64,000 bases of DNA from Rhodanobacteraceae bacterium (GTDB lineage: Bacteria; Pseudomonadota; Gammaproteobacteria; Xanthomonadales; Rhodanobacteraceae), in assembly GCA_021325475.1 (NCBI GenBank), contig JAJPHA010000026.1, positions 1-64,000 on the forward strand. Reading direction: 5' to 3'. Of the stretch, positions 32,850 to 44,802 are shown piece by piece. The notes below the pieces were generated by a model that was given only the letters and a program-made list of their open reading frames with translations, ran no database searches and was not told the origin of the DNA. The translations under genes and the position numbers were made by a program. Position 1 is the first letter of the stretch. Each line of letters begins with the position of its first letter.

Positions 32850-33659
32850 TCACGTCAACAAGCGGAAGTCGTCGGCGTCCATCCACGCCGGAAAGCGCTG
32901 ACGGTGCGCGGCGAGCGCGGCCGCGTCGAGCGCCACGGTGACGACCTGCTCCTGCGCGCCGAGCTCGATGAGCGGCAGACCGAGGAAATCGAGTACGGCG
33001 CTGTCGCCGCTGTAGTAGAGATCGTTGCCGTCGGTGCCGACGCGGTTGAGGCCGGCGCAGTAGCTCAGGTTCTCGATCGCGCGCGCGCGGAGCAGCGTGC
33101 GCCAGGCGTGTGCGCGCGCCGCCGGCCAGTTGGCGACGAACAGGACGAGATCGTAGTCGAAACGTTGCGCCGCGCGGTCATAGCGGTTGCGCAGCCACAC
33201 CGGAAACCGCAGGTCGTAGCAGACCTGCGGACAGATGCGCCAGCCGCGCCACTCGACGATCAGGCGTTCGTCGCCGGCCGCGTAGCGCTCGTGTTCGCCG
33301 GCGTAGCGGAACAGGTGCTTCTTGTCGTAGTGCCGGATCGTGCCGGTCGGCATGGCGAACAGCAGGCGGTTGTATACTTTTGCCTCCGCCGCCGCGCCGG
33401 CCCGCAACTGCACGCTGCCGACGATCGCCGCATCCAGTGCGCGCGCCTGCGCGCACAGCCAGGCCACGGTCGCGCCGTCCATGGTCTCGGCCTGGTGGAT
33501 CGCCTCGTTGGAGAAGCCGCTGGTGAACGTCTCCGGCAGCAGGACCAGATCGGTGCGTCCCCGCAGCGGCTCGATCAGCGCCGCGTAGTAGTCGCGGTTG
33601 CCGGCCGGATCGTGCCAGCGCGTGGCGCCCTGGACCAGCGAGATTCTCAGAGGCGGCAT
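32850..33659 (-). CDS. Carbon-nitrogen hydrolase, omega-amidase (YafV-like)
   Basis: LVLLPETFTSGFSNEAI, KKHLFRY, ICPQVCYDLRFPVWLRNR (Glu-Lys-Cys triad). Confidence 0.92.
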   Translation of the reverse strand: MPPLRISLVQGATRWHDPAGNRDYYAALIEPLRGRTDLVLLPETFTSGFSNEAIHQAETMDGATVAWLCAQARALDAAIVGSVQLRAGAAAEAKVYNRLLFAMPTGTIRHYDKKHLFRYAGEHERYAAGDERLIVEWRGWRICPQVCYDLRFPVWLRNRYDRAAQRFDYDLVLFVANWPAARAHAWRTLLRARAIENLSYCAGLNRVGTDGNDLYYSGDSAVLDFLGLPLIELGAQEQVVTVALDAAALAAHRQRFPAWMDADDFRLLT

Positions 33660-34792
33660 AGGCGCTCCGCGGCGGCGGCGAGGGTGGCGTCGTTCTTGGC
33701 GAAGCACAGGCGCACGAGCCTCGCCTCCGGCGGCGTTTCGTAGAACGCCGACACCGGAATCGCCGCGACCCCGGCCTCGCGCACCAGCCACTCGCAGAAG
33801 TTGAGGTCGTCCTGTGCGCTGATCGCCGAGTAATCGACGAGCTGGAAGTACGCCCCGGCCACCGGCAGCAGTTGGAACCGGGATGGCGCGAGCAGCGCGC
33901 GGAAGCGATCGCGCTTGGCCTGATAGAACGCCGGCAGCTCCAGATAGTGCTGCGGATCGCGCTCCAGCGCCTCGGCGAAGGCCCACTGCGCCGGCTGGAA
34001 TGTGCAGAACGTGAGGTACTGGTGCACCTTGCGGAATTCGGCGCTCAGCGGCGGCGGTGCGATGCAGTAGCCCACCTTCCAGCCGGTGCAGTGATAGGTC
34101 TTGCCGAAGGAACTGACCACGAAACTGCGCGCGGCGAGCTCGGCGTGGCGCAGCACGCTCTGGTGGGCACGGCCGTCGAAGATGATGTGCTCGTAGACCT
34201 CGTCGGCCAGCACGAAAGTGTCGCTGCCGCGCAGGATGTCGGCGAGCGTATCGAGATCGCGCGCCTCGAGCACGGCGCCGGACGGATTGTGCGGCGAGTT
34301 GAGCAGCACGAGCCGCGTCTTCGGACTCATCGCGTCCTTGACCCGCTGCCAGTCCACCGAGAAATCCGGCAGCGACAGCGGCACGTGCACGGTGCGGCCG
34401 CCGGCGAGTTCGACCGCCGGCTCGTAGCTGTCGTAGCAGGGATCGAGCACGATCACCTCCTCGCCCGGGCGCACCGTCGCGGCGATCGCCGCGAACAGCG
34501 CCTCGGTGGCGCCGCTGGTCACCGTCACCTCGGTGTCGGGGTTGACCTTGCGGCCGTACAGGCGTTCGGTCTTGAGCGCGATCTGCTCGCGCAGCTTCGG
34601 CACCCCGGTCATCGGCGCGTACTGGTTCTTGCCGGAGTTCATCGCCGCGGCGAGGGCGTCGTGCAGCCATTGCGGGCCGTCGAAATCCGGAAAACCCTGG
34701 CCGAGGTTCACCGCTTTGTGTTCCGTCGCCAACTGCGACATCACGCTGAAGATGGTCGTGCCGACCTTGGGCAACTTGGTGCGGATCTGCAT
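33647..34792 (-). CDS. PLP-dependent aminotransferase, methionine aminotransferase (YbdL-like)
   Basis: VNLGQGFPDFDGPQWL, NSPHNPSGAVL, SSFGKTYHCTGWKVGY. Confidence 0.9.
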   Translation of the reverse strand: MQIRTKLPKVGTTIFSVMSQLATEHKAVNLGQGFPDFDGPQWLHDALAAAMNSGKNQYAPMTGVPKLREQIALKTERLYGRKVNPDTEVTVTSGATEALFAAIAATVRPGEEVIVLDPCYDSYEPAVELAGGRTVHVPLSLPDFSVDWQRVKDAMSPKTRLVLLNSPHNPSGAVLEARDLDTLADILRGSDTFVLADEVYEHIIFDGRAHQSVLRHAELAARSFVVSSFGKTYHCTGWKVGYCIAPPPLSAEFRKVHQYLTFCTFQPAQWAFAEALERDPQHYLELPAFYQAKRDRFRALLAPSRFQLLPVAGAYFQLVDYSAISAQDDLNFCEWLVREAGVAAIPVSAFYETPPEARLVRLCFAKNDATLAAAAERLCRL

Positions 34793-35007
34793 CGCGCCTC
34801 GCGATTTGGATGGCCAAACGAGCGGCGATGGTAGCACGAACGCGCGCCGCGCCCCGGCACTGCGGCGGCCACGGCGAGCCATCCTGGGCGAACCGACGCG
34901 CAGCGTGCGCATGCGAAGCCGGCGGCGAACACGAAGGCGAAGCGGATGCGGACGCGCGCGCAGCGATGTGCGTGCGACGGCGATTGCTTGCGCTGCGATC
35001 GGGGGTC

Positions 35008-35095
35008 TGCCCGGAGCCGGACTCGAACCGGCACGGACCGGTCAGGGTCCGGCGGATTTTAAGTCCGCTGCGTCTACCGATTTCGCCACCCGGGC
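35008..35095 (-). tRNA. tRNA-Leu (anticodon TAA); 3' CCA not encoded
   Basis: GCCCGGGTGGCGAAATCGGTAGACGCAGCGGACTTAAAATCCGCC...GGTTCGAGTCCGGCTCCGGGCA, with variable arm. Confidence 0.95.
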
Positions 35096-35191
35096 ACCGG
35101 CGCGTGCGGCCGGCGCGGCCGCGAGGCGATTCTAGCGCTCACCGGGGAATGCATAAACCCGGGCGTGAGGAGCCGCCTGCGGGTCGGCGAA

Positions 35192-35265
35192 TGGAGGCCA
35201 GGGTCGGAATCGAACCGGCGTACACGGCTTTGCAGGCCGCTGCATGACCACTCTGCCACCTGGCC
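35192..35265 (-). tRNA. tRNA-Cys (anticodon GCA)
   Basis: GGCCAGGTGGCAGAGTGGTCATGCAGCGGCCTGCAAAGCCGTGTACGCCGGTTCGATTCCGACCCTGGCCTCCA. Confidence 0.96.
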
Positions 35266-35310
35266 ATTCGTTGTCCGCGCGCGGGCGCTCAGCATAGCCG
35301 CCGCGCCCCG

Positions 35311-35342
35311 GAAAAACAAAACCTCGGATGGCCCGAGGTTTT
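35311..35342 (-). terminator. Terminator-like hairpin between tRNA-Gly and tRNA-Cys
   Basis: Minus strand AAAACCTCGG-GCCAT-CCGAGGTTTT-GTTTTT. Confidence 0.75.
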
Positions 35343-35405
35343 GTCGATGGCGGTGCGATCCATCTGGTCGCTCGCCTGCGCGCTCCTCGCGGAGCGCGCG
35401 AATGC

Positions 35406-35481
<76 letters not shown>

Positions 35482-35526
35482 GTGGGAAGGCGAATTATAC
35501 GGGTTGTGCGGCGTCTGGCAACCCTG

Positions 35527-36090
35527 TCAGACGCGATGGCCGCGCAGCACCGGCCAGGCGGCACGGACGTACACCAAGCCCGACCAGATGGTGAGCGCAG
35601 CGGCGAGTCCGAGCAGCACTTCGCCGAGATGGAACAGGCCGAGGCCGTCGAGATCCTTCTGGTACAGCAGCACCACCAGGGCGACGAGCTGGGCGATGGT
35701 CTTGACCTTGCCGATGCCGGCCACGCGCACGCGCGTGCGCTCGCCGACCATCGCCATCCATTCGCGCAGCGCCGAGATCGTGATCTCGCGGCCGACGATG
35801 ACGGCCGAGATCACCGCCAGCGGTATGGTCGGGTTGTCCTGCACCAGCAGGAACAGGGTGACGGCCACCATCAATTTGTCGGCGACCGGATCGAGGAAGG
35901 CGCCGAACGCGCTGGTCAGGCCGAACCGGCGCGCGATCCAGCCGTCGAGCCAGTCGGTCAGCGCCGCAGCGACGAAGATCGCCGAGGCGGCGATGTTCGC
36001 GCCGTGAAACGGCGCGTAGAACACGACCACCATGATCGGCAGCAGGGCGATGCGGAACAGGGTCAGCGCGGTCGGTAGCGTCAGGCGCAT
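35527..36090 (-). CDS. pgsA: CDP-diacylglycerol--glycerol-3-phosphate 3-phosphatidyltransferase
   Basis: CDP-alcohol phosphotransferase motif ALTDWLDGWIARRFGLTSAFGAFLDPVADKLMV. Confidence 0.95.
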   Translation of the reverse strand: MRLTLPTALTLFRIALLPIMVVVFYAPFHGANIAASAIFVAAALTDWLDGWIARRFGLTSAFGAFLDPVADKLMVAVTLFLLVQDNPTIPLAVISAVIVGREITISALREWMAMVGERTRVRVAGIGKVKTIAQLVALVVLLYQKDLDGLGLFHLGEVLLGLAAALTIWSGLVYVRAAWPVLRGHRV

Positions 36091-36135
36091 GGCGCGAGGG
36101 AGCCGTCGGAACCCGGCAAGTGTGGCACGCCCGGT

Positions 36136-37974
36136 TCAGCCATGGAACGCGCCGTAGATGCGCGCGGCGAGTTCGCGACTGACGCCCTTGACCTCGGCCA
36201 ATTCCTCGATGCCGGCCGCGGCCACGCCGGCGAGGCCGCCGAAGTGCTTGAGCAGCGCCGCGCGCCGCTTGCCGCCGATGCCGGCGATCTCCTCCAGCGG
36301 ACTCCTCTCGCGCGCCTTCTCGCGGCGTTGGCGGTGGCCGGTGATGGCGAAGCGATGCGCCTCGTCGCGCACGCTCTGGATCAGATGCAGCGCCGGCGAT
36401 TCCGGCCCCGGCCACAGGGTCCGGCCGTCATCGCCGCGGATCAGGGTCTCGTGCCCGGCGCGACGCTCGGCGCCTTTCGCCACGCCAACCACCAGCACGC
36501 CGGCGATGCCGAGATCGGCCAGCACCTCGAGCGCCTGCGCCACCTGCCCCTTGCCGCCGTCGATCAGCAGCACGTCCGGCAGCGCGCCCTCGCCCGCCTG
36601 CACGCGTTTGTAGCGCCGCAGGAGCGCCTCGCGCATCGCGCCGTAGTCGTCGCCGGGCGCGACGCCGGCGATGTTGAAGCGACGGTATTGCGATTTTTCC
36701 GGTCCGTCCGGCCCGTACACCACGCAGGCGGCGACGGTCGCTTCGCCGAGCGTGTGGCTGATGTCGAAGCATTCCAGCCGCCGCGGCGTCTCGTCGAGTT
36801 CGAGCAACTCGCGCAGCGCCTCGAAGCGTTCGCGCGCGGTCTGGTTGCTCGCCAGACGCGCGGCGAGCGCGGCGCGCGCGTTCTTGCGCGCCAGTTCGAC
36901 GAAGCGCGCACGCTCGGCGCGCACCTGCACCTTGATCTCGACCGCATGGCCGGCCTGCGTCGTCAGCATCTGCGCCAGCGCGGCCGCGTCGTCCGGCGCG
37001 TCGCTGACGATGAGTTCGGGCGGCACCGGCTTGTCGAGGTAATACTGCGCGATGAACGACGCCAGCAGCGCGCCGGGGGTCGCTTCCGTCGGCAGACGCG
37101 GGAAGAAGTCGCGCGAACCCAGACTGATGCCGTTGCGGAAATACAGCACCGCCACGCAGGCGAGTCCGGCCTCGAGATGACACGCCAGCACGTCGAGGTC
37201 CGCGCTCGCACCCTGCACGTAGTTCTGCGCCTGCAGGCGCTTGAGCGTGGCGATCTGATCGCGCAGCCGCGCCGCCTGCTCGAATTCCAGCGCCGCACTG
37301 GCCCGTTCCATCGCCGCGCCGAGTTCGTCGATCACGGCGCTGCTGCGGCCGTGCAGGAACATCGCCGCGTGACGCACGCTTTCCCGGTATTCCTCCGGCG
37401 TGACGAGGCCCACGCACGGCGCGCTGCATCGCCCGATCTGGTATTGCAGGCACGGGCGCGAGCGATTGCGGAAGTAGCTGTCCTCGCACTGGCGCACGCG
37501 AAACAGCTTCTGCATCAGATCGAGACTCTCGCGCACCGCCCAGGCGCTGGGATACGGGCCGAAGTATTCGCCCTTGGCGGTCCTGGCGCCGCGATGGAAC
37601 GCCATGCGCGGAAAATCCTCGCCGGCCGAAAGATAGATGTAGGGATAGCTCTTGTCGTCGCGCAGCAGGATGTTGTAGCGCGGTTTGAGGTGCTTGATGA
37701 GCTGCGCCTCGAGCAGCAGCGCCTCGGCCTCGGTGCGAGTGAGCGTGACCTCGATGCGCGCGATCTGCGCCACCATCGCGGCGATGCGCGGCTCCATGCG
37801 CGGCTTGAGGAAATAGCTGCCGACGCGCTTCTTCAGATTGCCGGCCTTGCCGACGTAGAGCGGCTCGCCGTTCGCCGCCAGCATCCGGTACACCCCGGGC
37901 GAGGTGGTCAGGGTACGGACGAACTCCTTGCCGTCGAACGCCGGAGGGCTCGCTGCGGATCGCGATGCGGCCAT
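36136..37974 (-). CDS. uvrC: Excinuclease ABC subunit UvrC
   Basis: GIY-YIG start SPGVYRMLAANGEPLYVGKAGNLKKRVGSYF, C-terminal helix-hairpin-helix. Confidence 0.97.
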   Translation of the reverse strand: MAASRSAASPPAFDGKEFVRTLTTSPGVYRMLAANGEPLYVGKAGNLKKRVGSYFLKPRMEPRIAAMVAQIARIEVTLTRTEAEALLLEAQLIKHLKPRYNILLRDDKSYPYIYLSAGEDFPRMAFHRGARTAKGEYFGPYPSAWAVRESLDLMQKLFRVRQCEDSYFRNRSRPCLQYQIGRCSAPCVGLVTPEEYRESVRHAAMFLHGRSSAVIDELGAAMERASAALEFEQAARLRDQIATLKRLQAQNYVQGASADLDVLACHLEAGLACVAVLYFRNGISLGSRDFFPRLPTEATPGALLASFIAQYYLDKPVPPELIVSDAPDDAAALAQMLTTQAGHAVEIKVQVRAERARFVELARKNARAALAARLASNQTARERFEALRELLELDETPRRLECFDISHTLGEATVAACVVYGPDGPEKSQYRRFNIAGVAPGDDYGAMREALLRRYKRVQAGEGALPDVLLIDGGKGQVAQALEVLADLGIAGVLVVGVAKGAERRAGHETLIRGDDGRTLWPGPESPALHLIQSVRDEAHRFAITGHRQRREKARERSPLEEIAGIGGKRRAALLKHFGGLAGVAAAGIEELAEVKGVSRELAARIYGAFHG

Positions 37975-39402
37975 CTACTCACTGAAATTCAGGCGCCGGA
38001 TCTGGCCGGAGCTCAGGTCCACGCGCACGATCTCGTGCGCGTTCGTGTTCGCGATCCACAGCGCGCCCGCGGCGACCGCGACGCCGGCCGGCTCGTTGAG
38101 CCGGTACGGCAGGTTGAGCGCACGCACCTCACCGCTGCGCAGGTTCAGCGCCTTGATCTTGCCGTTGTAGCTGTCGGCGATGAACACCAGACCGCGCGGA
38201 TCGACGCAGACGTCGAGCGGATGCTGCAAACGCGCGGTGTCGCGCCGGCCGGGGGCGTCGCCGAACTCGTACAATCCCATGCCGACCAGCGTGCTGACGC
38301 GATTGTCGAGCAGCCGCACCAGCCGTATCGCCGATGCCGCGGCATCGGCCACGACCAGTTGCTGGCCGAGCAGGGCCAGTCCGCTCGGCTGGGCGAAGCT
38401 GGCGGCCGGGCCGTCGCCGTCGATCAGGTCGAGCTGGCCGTTGCCAGCGAACACGGCCAGGCGATTCTTGATCAGATCCAGTTGCCAGATCTGATGCTGG
38501 CCGGCGAGCGTGAAGTACAGGCGTTCGCCCATGCCGACCACCGCGGTCGGCGCCGACATCGCCAGCTTGGTCGGTTCGAGCGCATCGTTCGGCACGTCGT
38601 AGCCGCACGCGCCGGTGCCGGCGACCGTCTCCACTTCGCCGGTGAGCAGGCGGATGCGGCGCAGCGCATGGTTGCCGGTATCGGCCACGTACAGCGCGTC
38701 CTTCAGCAGGGTCATGCCCTGCGGCTCGGTGAAGCCGGCGTCCTGATTGCGCCCGTCCCAGAATCCCGGATTGCCGGAACCGAACTGGCGCTGGATGCGG
38801 CCCTCGTGGGTGCATTCGAGGATGCGATTGTGGCCGCTGTCGGCGATCCACAGCACCGAATCGGTCACCAGCAGCCGGCGCGGAAAGCGCAACGGCAGCC
38901 TCGGCTCCGGCCGCTGCACCGGCACGCTGGATTCGTACACCCGCATGTCGCGGGCCGCCGCCTCGTCGAGCAGATGCGCGACCAGCGTATCGATTTCCTG
39001 GCGGCGGCCTTCGCCCGGCAGCAGCGCCGCGAGTTGGCCCTGCGCGTCGACCACCGCGACCGTCGGCCAGGCGGATACGCCGTAAGCCTGCCACGCCAGA
39101 TAATTCGGATCGTTGGCGACGGCGTGGCGGATGTGGTGACGATTCACCGCCTTGAGCACCGGCGTCGCCTCGCGCTGGTAGGCGTACTTCGGCGTGTGAA
39201 TGCCGATCACGCTCAGCCCGTCGTGGTACTTGTTCTCGACGTAGCGCAGATCCGGCAGCAGATTGAGGCAGTTGACGCAGTCGAACGTCCAGAAGTGGAG
39301 CAGCGTCACGCGCCCGCGCAGCGCCGCAAGCGTCGGCGGTTGATCGGTATTCACCCACTCCAACGCCGGCGGCAATTCCGGCGCCTGCACTCTGGCGTTC
39401 AT
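37975..39402 (-). CDS. Thioredoxin-like + NHL-repeat protein (NHLRC2-like)
   Basis: LHFWTFDCVNCLNLLPDLRYVENKY, then NHL-type blades (VTDSVLWIADSGHNRILE, LYVADTGNHALRRI). Confidence 0.9.
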   Translation of the reverse strand: MNARVQAPELPPALEWVNTDQPPTLAALRGRVTLLHFWTFDCVNCLNLLPDLRYVENKYHDGLSVIGIHTPKYAYQREATPVLKAVNRHHIRHAVANDPNYLAWQAYGVSAWPTVAVVDAQGQLAALLPGEGRRQEIDTLVAHLLDEAAARDMRVYESSVPVQRPEPRLPLRFPRRLLVTDSVLWIADSGHNRILECTHEGRIQRQFGSGNPGFWDGRNQDAGFTEPQGMTLLKDALYVADTGNHALRRIRLLTGEVETVAGTGACGYDVPNDALEPTKLAMSAPTAVVGMGERLYFTLAGQHQIWQLDLIKNRLAVFAGNGQLDLIDGDGPAASFAQPSGLALLGQQLVVADAAASAIRLVRLLDNRVSTLVGMGLYEFGDAPGRRDTARLQHPLDVCVDPRGLVFIADSYNGKIKALNLRSGEVRALNLPYRLNEPAGVAVAAGALWIANTNAHEIVRVDLSSGQIRRLNFSE

Positions 39403-39429
39403 CGCGCGAGCCTCGTTCCTCGGCGCGTA

Positions 39430-39894
39430 TTATGCGGCATCACGGCAGCGTTCGATCAGGCCGAACACGCCGCGCCGCACGAGGGCGATCACCTGGCGGA
39501 AATCCTCGTCGTCGCCGTAATAGGGATCCGGCACTTCCTCGGGCGGCGCGGTGCCCGCGAACGGCAGGAACAGCGCGAGCTTCTCGCTGTGCGCGGGCGG
39601 ACAGCGCCGCGCCAGTTCGCGCAGATTGGACCGATCCATGGCCAGCACCGCGTCGAACCCGACGAAGTCCATGGCCGTGACCTGGCGCGCGCGGTGCGCG
39701 GCGAGATCGTAGCCGTGCGCGGCGGCGCAGGCGACGGCACGCGCGTCCGCACCGGCGCCGCTGTGCCAGCCGCCGAGGCCGGCCGAGGCGACCGTCAACG
39801 CCAGCCCGGCGTGCGCGAACTCGCGCCGCGCCACCGCTTCGGCGAGCGGCGAGCGACAGATGTTGCCGAGGCAGACAAAGAGTATACTTTTCAT
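39430..39894 (-). CDS. Low molecular weight protein-tyrosine phosphatase
   Basis: [17 protein letters not shown]-loop, [12 protein letters not shown]. Confidence 0.96.
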   Translation of the reverse strand: MKSILFVCLGNICRSPLAEAVARREFAHAGLALTVASAGLGGWHSGAGADARAVACAAAHGYDLAAHRARQVTAMDFVGFDAVLAMDRSNLRELARRCPPAHSEKLALFLPFAGTAPPEEVPDPYYGDDEDFRQVIALVRRGVFGLIERCRDAA

Positions 39895-40670
39895 CCCCGC
39901 CCCTCGCGCGCCACGAGCGCGCGCACGCGCGCGAGATCCTCCGCCGTGTCCACACCGCCCGGAAACGGCGCCGGCGAAAGACCCACGGCGATGCGAAAGC
40001 CGTGCTCGAGCGCGCGCAGTTGCTCCAGCGACTCGGCCCGTTCCAGCGGGGTTCGCGGCAACGCCGCGAAGCGGCGCAGGAACCCGGCACGGTAGGCGTA
40101 GATGCCGATGTGGCGCCGGAACGGCACGTCCGCCGGCAGGCGCTCGCGCGAGACCGCGAACGCGTCGCGCGGCCACGGCAGCGGCGCGCGGCTGAAGTAC
40201 AGCGCATGGCCATCGGCGGTGGTCACCAGCTTGACGCAGGCCGGATCGAACAACTCCTCGACCGACTCGATCGGCGCGGCCAGCGTGGCCATCGGCGCAT
40301 CGGTCGCGGCGAGCAGTTCGGCGACCGCGCGCACGCCGGCCGGCGGCGCGAGCGGCTCGTCGCCCTGCAGATTCACGACGATGGTCTCGTCCGCCCAGCC
40401 GAGACGCGCCGCGCACTCGGCGAGGCGATCGCTGCCGGAGGCGTGATCGGCCGCCGTCAGCACCACCTCGACGCCGCTGCCCCGCAGCGCGGTGGCCACG
40501 CGCTCGTCGTCGGTCGCCACCAGCGTGTGCGTCGCGCCGGCACGCTGCGCACGGCGCGCCACGTGCCGCACCATCGGCTCGCCGCCGATCTCGAGCAGCG
40601 GCTTGCCCGGCAGACGGGTGGAGCCGTAGCGGGCCGGGATGGCGACGATGAATTCCAGGGAATCGGTCAC
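39891..40670 (-). CDS. kdsB: 3-deoxy-manno-octulosonate cytidylyltransferase (GTG start)
   Basis: [50 protein letters not shown]. Confidence 0.96.
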   Translation of the reverse strand: MTDSLEFIVAIPARYGSTRLPGKPLLEIGGEPMVRHVARRAQRAGATHTLVATDDERVATALRGSGVEVVLTAADHASGSDRLAECAARLGWADETIVVNLQGDEPLAPPAGVRAVAELLAATDAPMATLAAPIESVEELFDPACVKLVTTADGHALYFSRAPLPWPRDAFAVSRERLPADVPFRRHIGIYAYRAGFLRRFAALPRTPLERAESLEQLRALEHGFRIAVGLSPAPFPGGVDTAEDLARVRALVAREGRG

Positions 40671-40849
40671 GTACCAGATGCAGGAGGGACGACGGGCCGC
40701 AGTGTACACGGCACGACCTCGTCCGCGCTCGCACCGGTGGCCGCCACCGTTGACCGAGACACCTGTCACAAGAGGGATGGGCGCCGTCGGGCGCAAGTGC
40801 TAGCGTGTGACGCAGGGCAACGTGAGTCGGAAATCCGACGGGAGCCTCC

Positions 40850-41680
40850 ATGCAACGTTTTCTCCCAATCGCGATGGCCGGATTGCTGCTCGCGCTGGCG
40901 ACCATCGGCCCGGCCCATGCCACCCGATGGACCGTACAAGTCGGCGGCACCAGCACCTACGGCGACGGCTACGGCGGCGGTTATACGAACCCGGTCCTGG
41001 CGTTTTCTCCGGCGCAACTGACGATCAACGCAGGCGATACGGTGACCTTCATCAATCTCGGCGGCGCCGCGCACAACGTGCACGCCGACGACAACTCGTT
41101 CCGCTGCGCCAACGGCTGCGACGGCCAGGGCGGCAACGGCAATCCGTCCTCGGCGGATTGGAGCTTCAGCCTCACGTTCAACAACCCCGGTACCATCGGC
41201 TATCACTGCGACGTGCATCAAGGCATGGGCATGGTCGGCACGATCGTGGTGAACGCCTCGTCGTCCTCGATACCGCTCGGCGGCTACATGAGCGGCAACT
41301 GGTACGGCGGCTCCAGCCAGAGCGGTCACGGCTTCCAGCTCGAGTTCACCAGCCAGAACAACACCGCCGTCGCGATCTGGTTCGTCTATTCACCCGACGG
41401 TTCCGCACAGAACTGGATCTATGCCCAGGGCACCTACGATCCGACCCAGAGCACCGTCACCCTGCCGGCGTTCCTGCTCACCGGTGCCAAGTTCCCGAAC
41501 CCGCTGTCGAACTTCGATCCCACCGCCGTGCAGCGCACCGACTGGGGCACGCTCACCTTCAGCTTCACCGACTGCAACAACGGCACGGCGAGCTGGAATT
41601 CGACGGTCGCCGGCTACGGCAACGGCAGCTTGCCGATCACCCGGGTCAGCCAGATCGCCGGCACCGTATGTCCGCAATGA
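40850..41680 (+). CDS. Secreted cupredoxin-domain protein
   Basis: Signal peptide; LTINAGDTVTFINLGGAAHNVHADD...YHCDVHQGMGMVGTIVV type 1 copper ligand pattern. Confidence 0.85.
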   Translation: MQRFLPIAMAGLLLALATIGPAHATRWTVQVGGTSTYGDGYGGGYTNPVLAFSPAQLTINAGDTVTFINLGGAAHNVHADDNSFRCANGCDGQGGNGNPSSADWSFSLTFNNPGTIGYHCDVHQGMGMVGTIVVNASSSSIPLGGYMSGNWYGGSSQSGHGFQLEFTSQNNTAVAIWFVYSPDGSAQNWIYAQGTYDPTQSTVTLPAFLLTGAKFPNPLSNFDPTAVQRTDWGTLTFSFTDCNNGTASWNSTVAGYGNGSLPITRVSQIAGTVCPQ

Positions 41681-41707
41681 GGCAATGACGCCGGCCGCGT
41701 CGCGCGT

Positions 41708-42964
<1,257 letters not shown>

Positions 42965-43019
42965 GGCACCAGGGGCAGTCGAACCGGGCCGTGCAGTTGA
43001 CCGCTTCGCGCGAGCCGCG

Positions 43020-44768
43020 TCAAGCCAGGCCCGCCGAACGCGGCGCGTTGGCGGTTTCCTCGCGCACCGCACCCGCCGCATCGTCCGCCGCCGAATCGTC
43101 AGCAAGGTCAATCCGTACATAACCGCCGCCGAGCTCATGCACGGCGGCGATCGCGACCGTCTCGATGCGCGGCTCCGGCGGCCAGCCGAAGGGATCCCCC
43201 GCGCGGGTCACTTCGACCTGCCGGGCATCGCGCTCGAAGGTGGCGGCGGTGAGCAGCGCGCCGCCTTTCCGCTCGCCCGGACCTTCGCCGAGCCATTCCA
43301 GCAGGATGCCGCGTAGCGGCGCGCGCGGCGCGTCGTGCCGATCGAAGGTGCGCAGCGCCGCCGCGATCGCGCGACGGGCCAGGAGCTCGATGCCGACATC
43401 GAGCGCGCCATTCGCGTCCACCCGCATCCAGCGAATGGTGCCGATCATCCAGTCCTGCGGTTCATCCTCGTCCTCGGCCGGCGGCGCGAGGCCGACGAGT
43501 TCCCCGACCTTGAGCCGGATGCCCTCGCCCTTCTCCCACAGCAGCCGGTAGCCGCGCAGGCTCTGATCGAGCACTTTCGCGACATGATGGCGAACGCGCA
43601 ACGCGGTGGCGCCGGGACTGGCCGGCCAGGCCGCCCGATCGTGCTCGGAGAGCAGCGCCGTGCCGCGCGTCTTGCGCAGGAACGTCTCGAAATCCTGATT
43701 GCCGGCGAGCGCGAAGTGGACGTCGACGAGGCCGATCAGCGTATCCAGCGTGTGGCCGGCGGCGAGCCGCGCCTCGCCGCGTTCCGCGGCATTGTCCCAA
43801 CCGCGCATCAGGCGCTCGACGAAAGCCACGTCGGTGTGCACCACCGGGCCGCCGCGCAGCCGGAACTGGGTCTTTTCCACGCCGGGCGGCAGCATCGCCA
43901 ACTGGCCTTCGAGAAAGCGCAACAGGCCGTTGATCTCCAGCGCCCACAGTCCTTCGCCCGGCGCTTCGCGTTCCTCGGGCAGATAGCCCGGGCTCTGGTC
44001 GCTGTCGGTGCGCACCGCGATTGCGCCGGCCGGCGCGCGGCCTTCGCGCAATTCGCAATGCGCGGCGAACACGCGGGTGAGCTCGTAGGTCTCGCTGTTT
44101 TCGCGCTGGCTGAAGCGGTACGGGTTGCACAGCGCGAACAGCAGCGCATGCTGATACGCCAGACGCACGCTGGTCTGCGCGTCCTCCTGCAGCGGATCGG
44201 GCACGGGCTTGTCGTCGAGCCGCACCGCCACCGCGAACCGGAACAGATCGTGCAGGTTGCGCCAGGCGCCCGCCGGCGGCGCCAGATAGCGCAGGTACGC
44301 GGTATACAGCACCGCGCCGCGATGCTGCACCGCCCGCGCCAGCGCCAGCGCCACGCTGCGCGCGCGCAGGAACGGCACCGCGCCGGCCGGCGCGCAGAAA
44401 TCGTAGACCGCCGCGCCGTAGCCCATCGCCAGCTCGAGCTCGAAGTCCTGCGCGAGCTGACCGAGCTGCTGCTTCTGCGGCGGCAGCGGAAAGCTGTCGC
44501 CGGCGACCTGCTTGTTGAGATTCGCCACGATCTGCGCGACCTGCGGCCGCAGCATCTCCAGCGCTTCCAGGCGTTGCGCCGGCTCGATGCGCAACTGGTT
44601 CGTCTCGCGCAGGGCGTTGATCAGCAGGCGCGCGGTGGCGCCGGGATTCGCCAGCGGCAGATGCGCGATCCAGTCGCGCAAGGAGCGGGCGTCGGTGGCG
44701 AACGAATTCTTCCCCGGCGCGTGCCGCTCCGGGAAACCGTGCACCAACCGCTGGAACAGGGCACTCAT
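43020..44768 (-). CDS. Conserved hypothetical 582-aa protein (possibly PilZ-related C-terminus)
   Basis: [49 protein letters not shown]...; domain assignment uncertain. Confidence 0.6.
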   Translation of the reverse strand: MSALFQRLVHGFPERHAPGKNSFATDARSLRDWIAHLPLANPGATARLLINALRETNQLRIEPAQRLEALEMLRPQVAQIVANLNKQVAGDSFPLPPQKQQLGQLAQDFELELAMGYGAAVYDFCAPAGAVPFLRARSVALALARAVQHRGAVLYTAYLRYLAPPAGAWRNLHDLFRFAVAVRLDDKPVPDPLQEDAQTSVRLAYQHALLFALCNPYRFSQRENSETYELTRVFAAHCELREGRAPAGAIAVRTDSDQSPGYLPEEREAPGEGLWALEINGLLRFLEGQLAMLPPGVEKTQFRLRGGPVVHTDVAFVERLMRGWDNAAERGEARLAAGHTLDTLIGLVDVHFALAGNQDFETFLRKTRGTALLSEHDRAAWPASPGATALRVRHHVAKVLDQSLRGYRLLWEKGEGIRLKVGELVGLAPPAEDEDEPQDWMIGTIRWMRVDANGALDVGIELLARRAIAAALRTFDRHDAPRAPLRGILLEWLGEGPGERKGGALLTAATFERDARQVEVTRAGDPFGWPPEPRIETVAIAAVHELGGGYVRIDLADDSAADDAAGAVREETANAPRSAGLA

Positions 44769-44802
44769 CGACCAACCGCCTCCACTGCGCGCAGTATACT
44801 CC

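Noticed and set aside
36142-40095. 1317-aa plus-strand ORF antisense to uvrC and the NHL protein
   Set aside because: Antisense to well-supported conserved genes; composition typical of a shadow ORF
40850-41680. Cupredoxin protein as part of the conduit
   Set aside because: About 5 kb upstream and separated by ispG and two other minus-strand genes; no operon link
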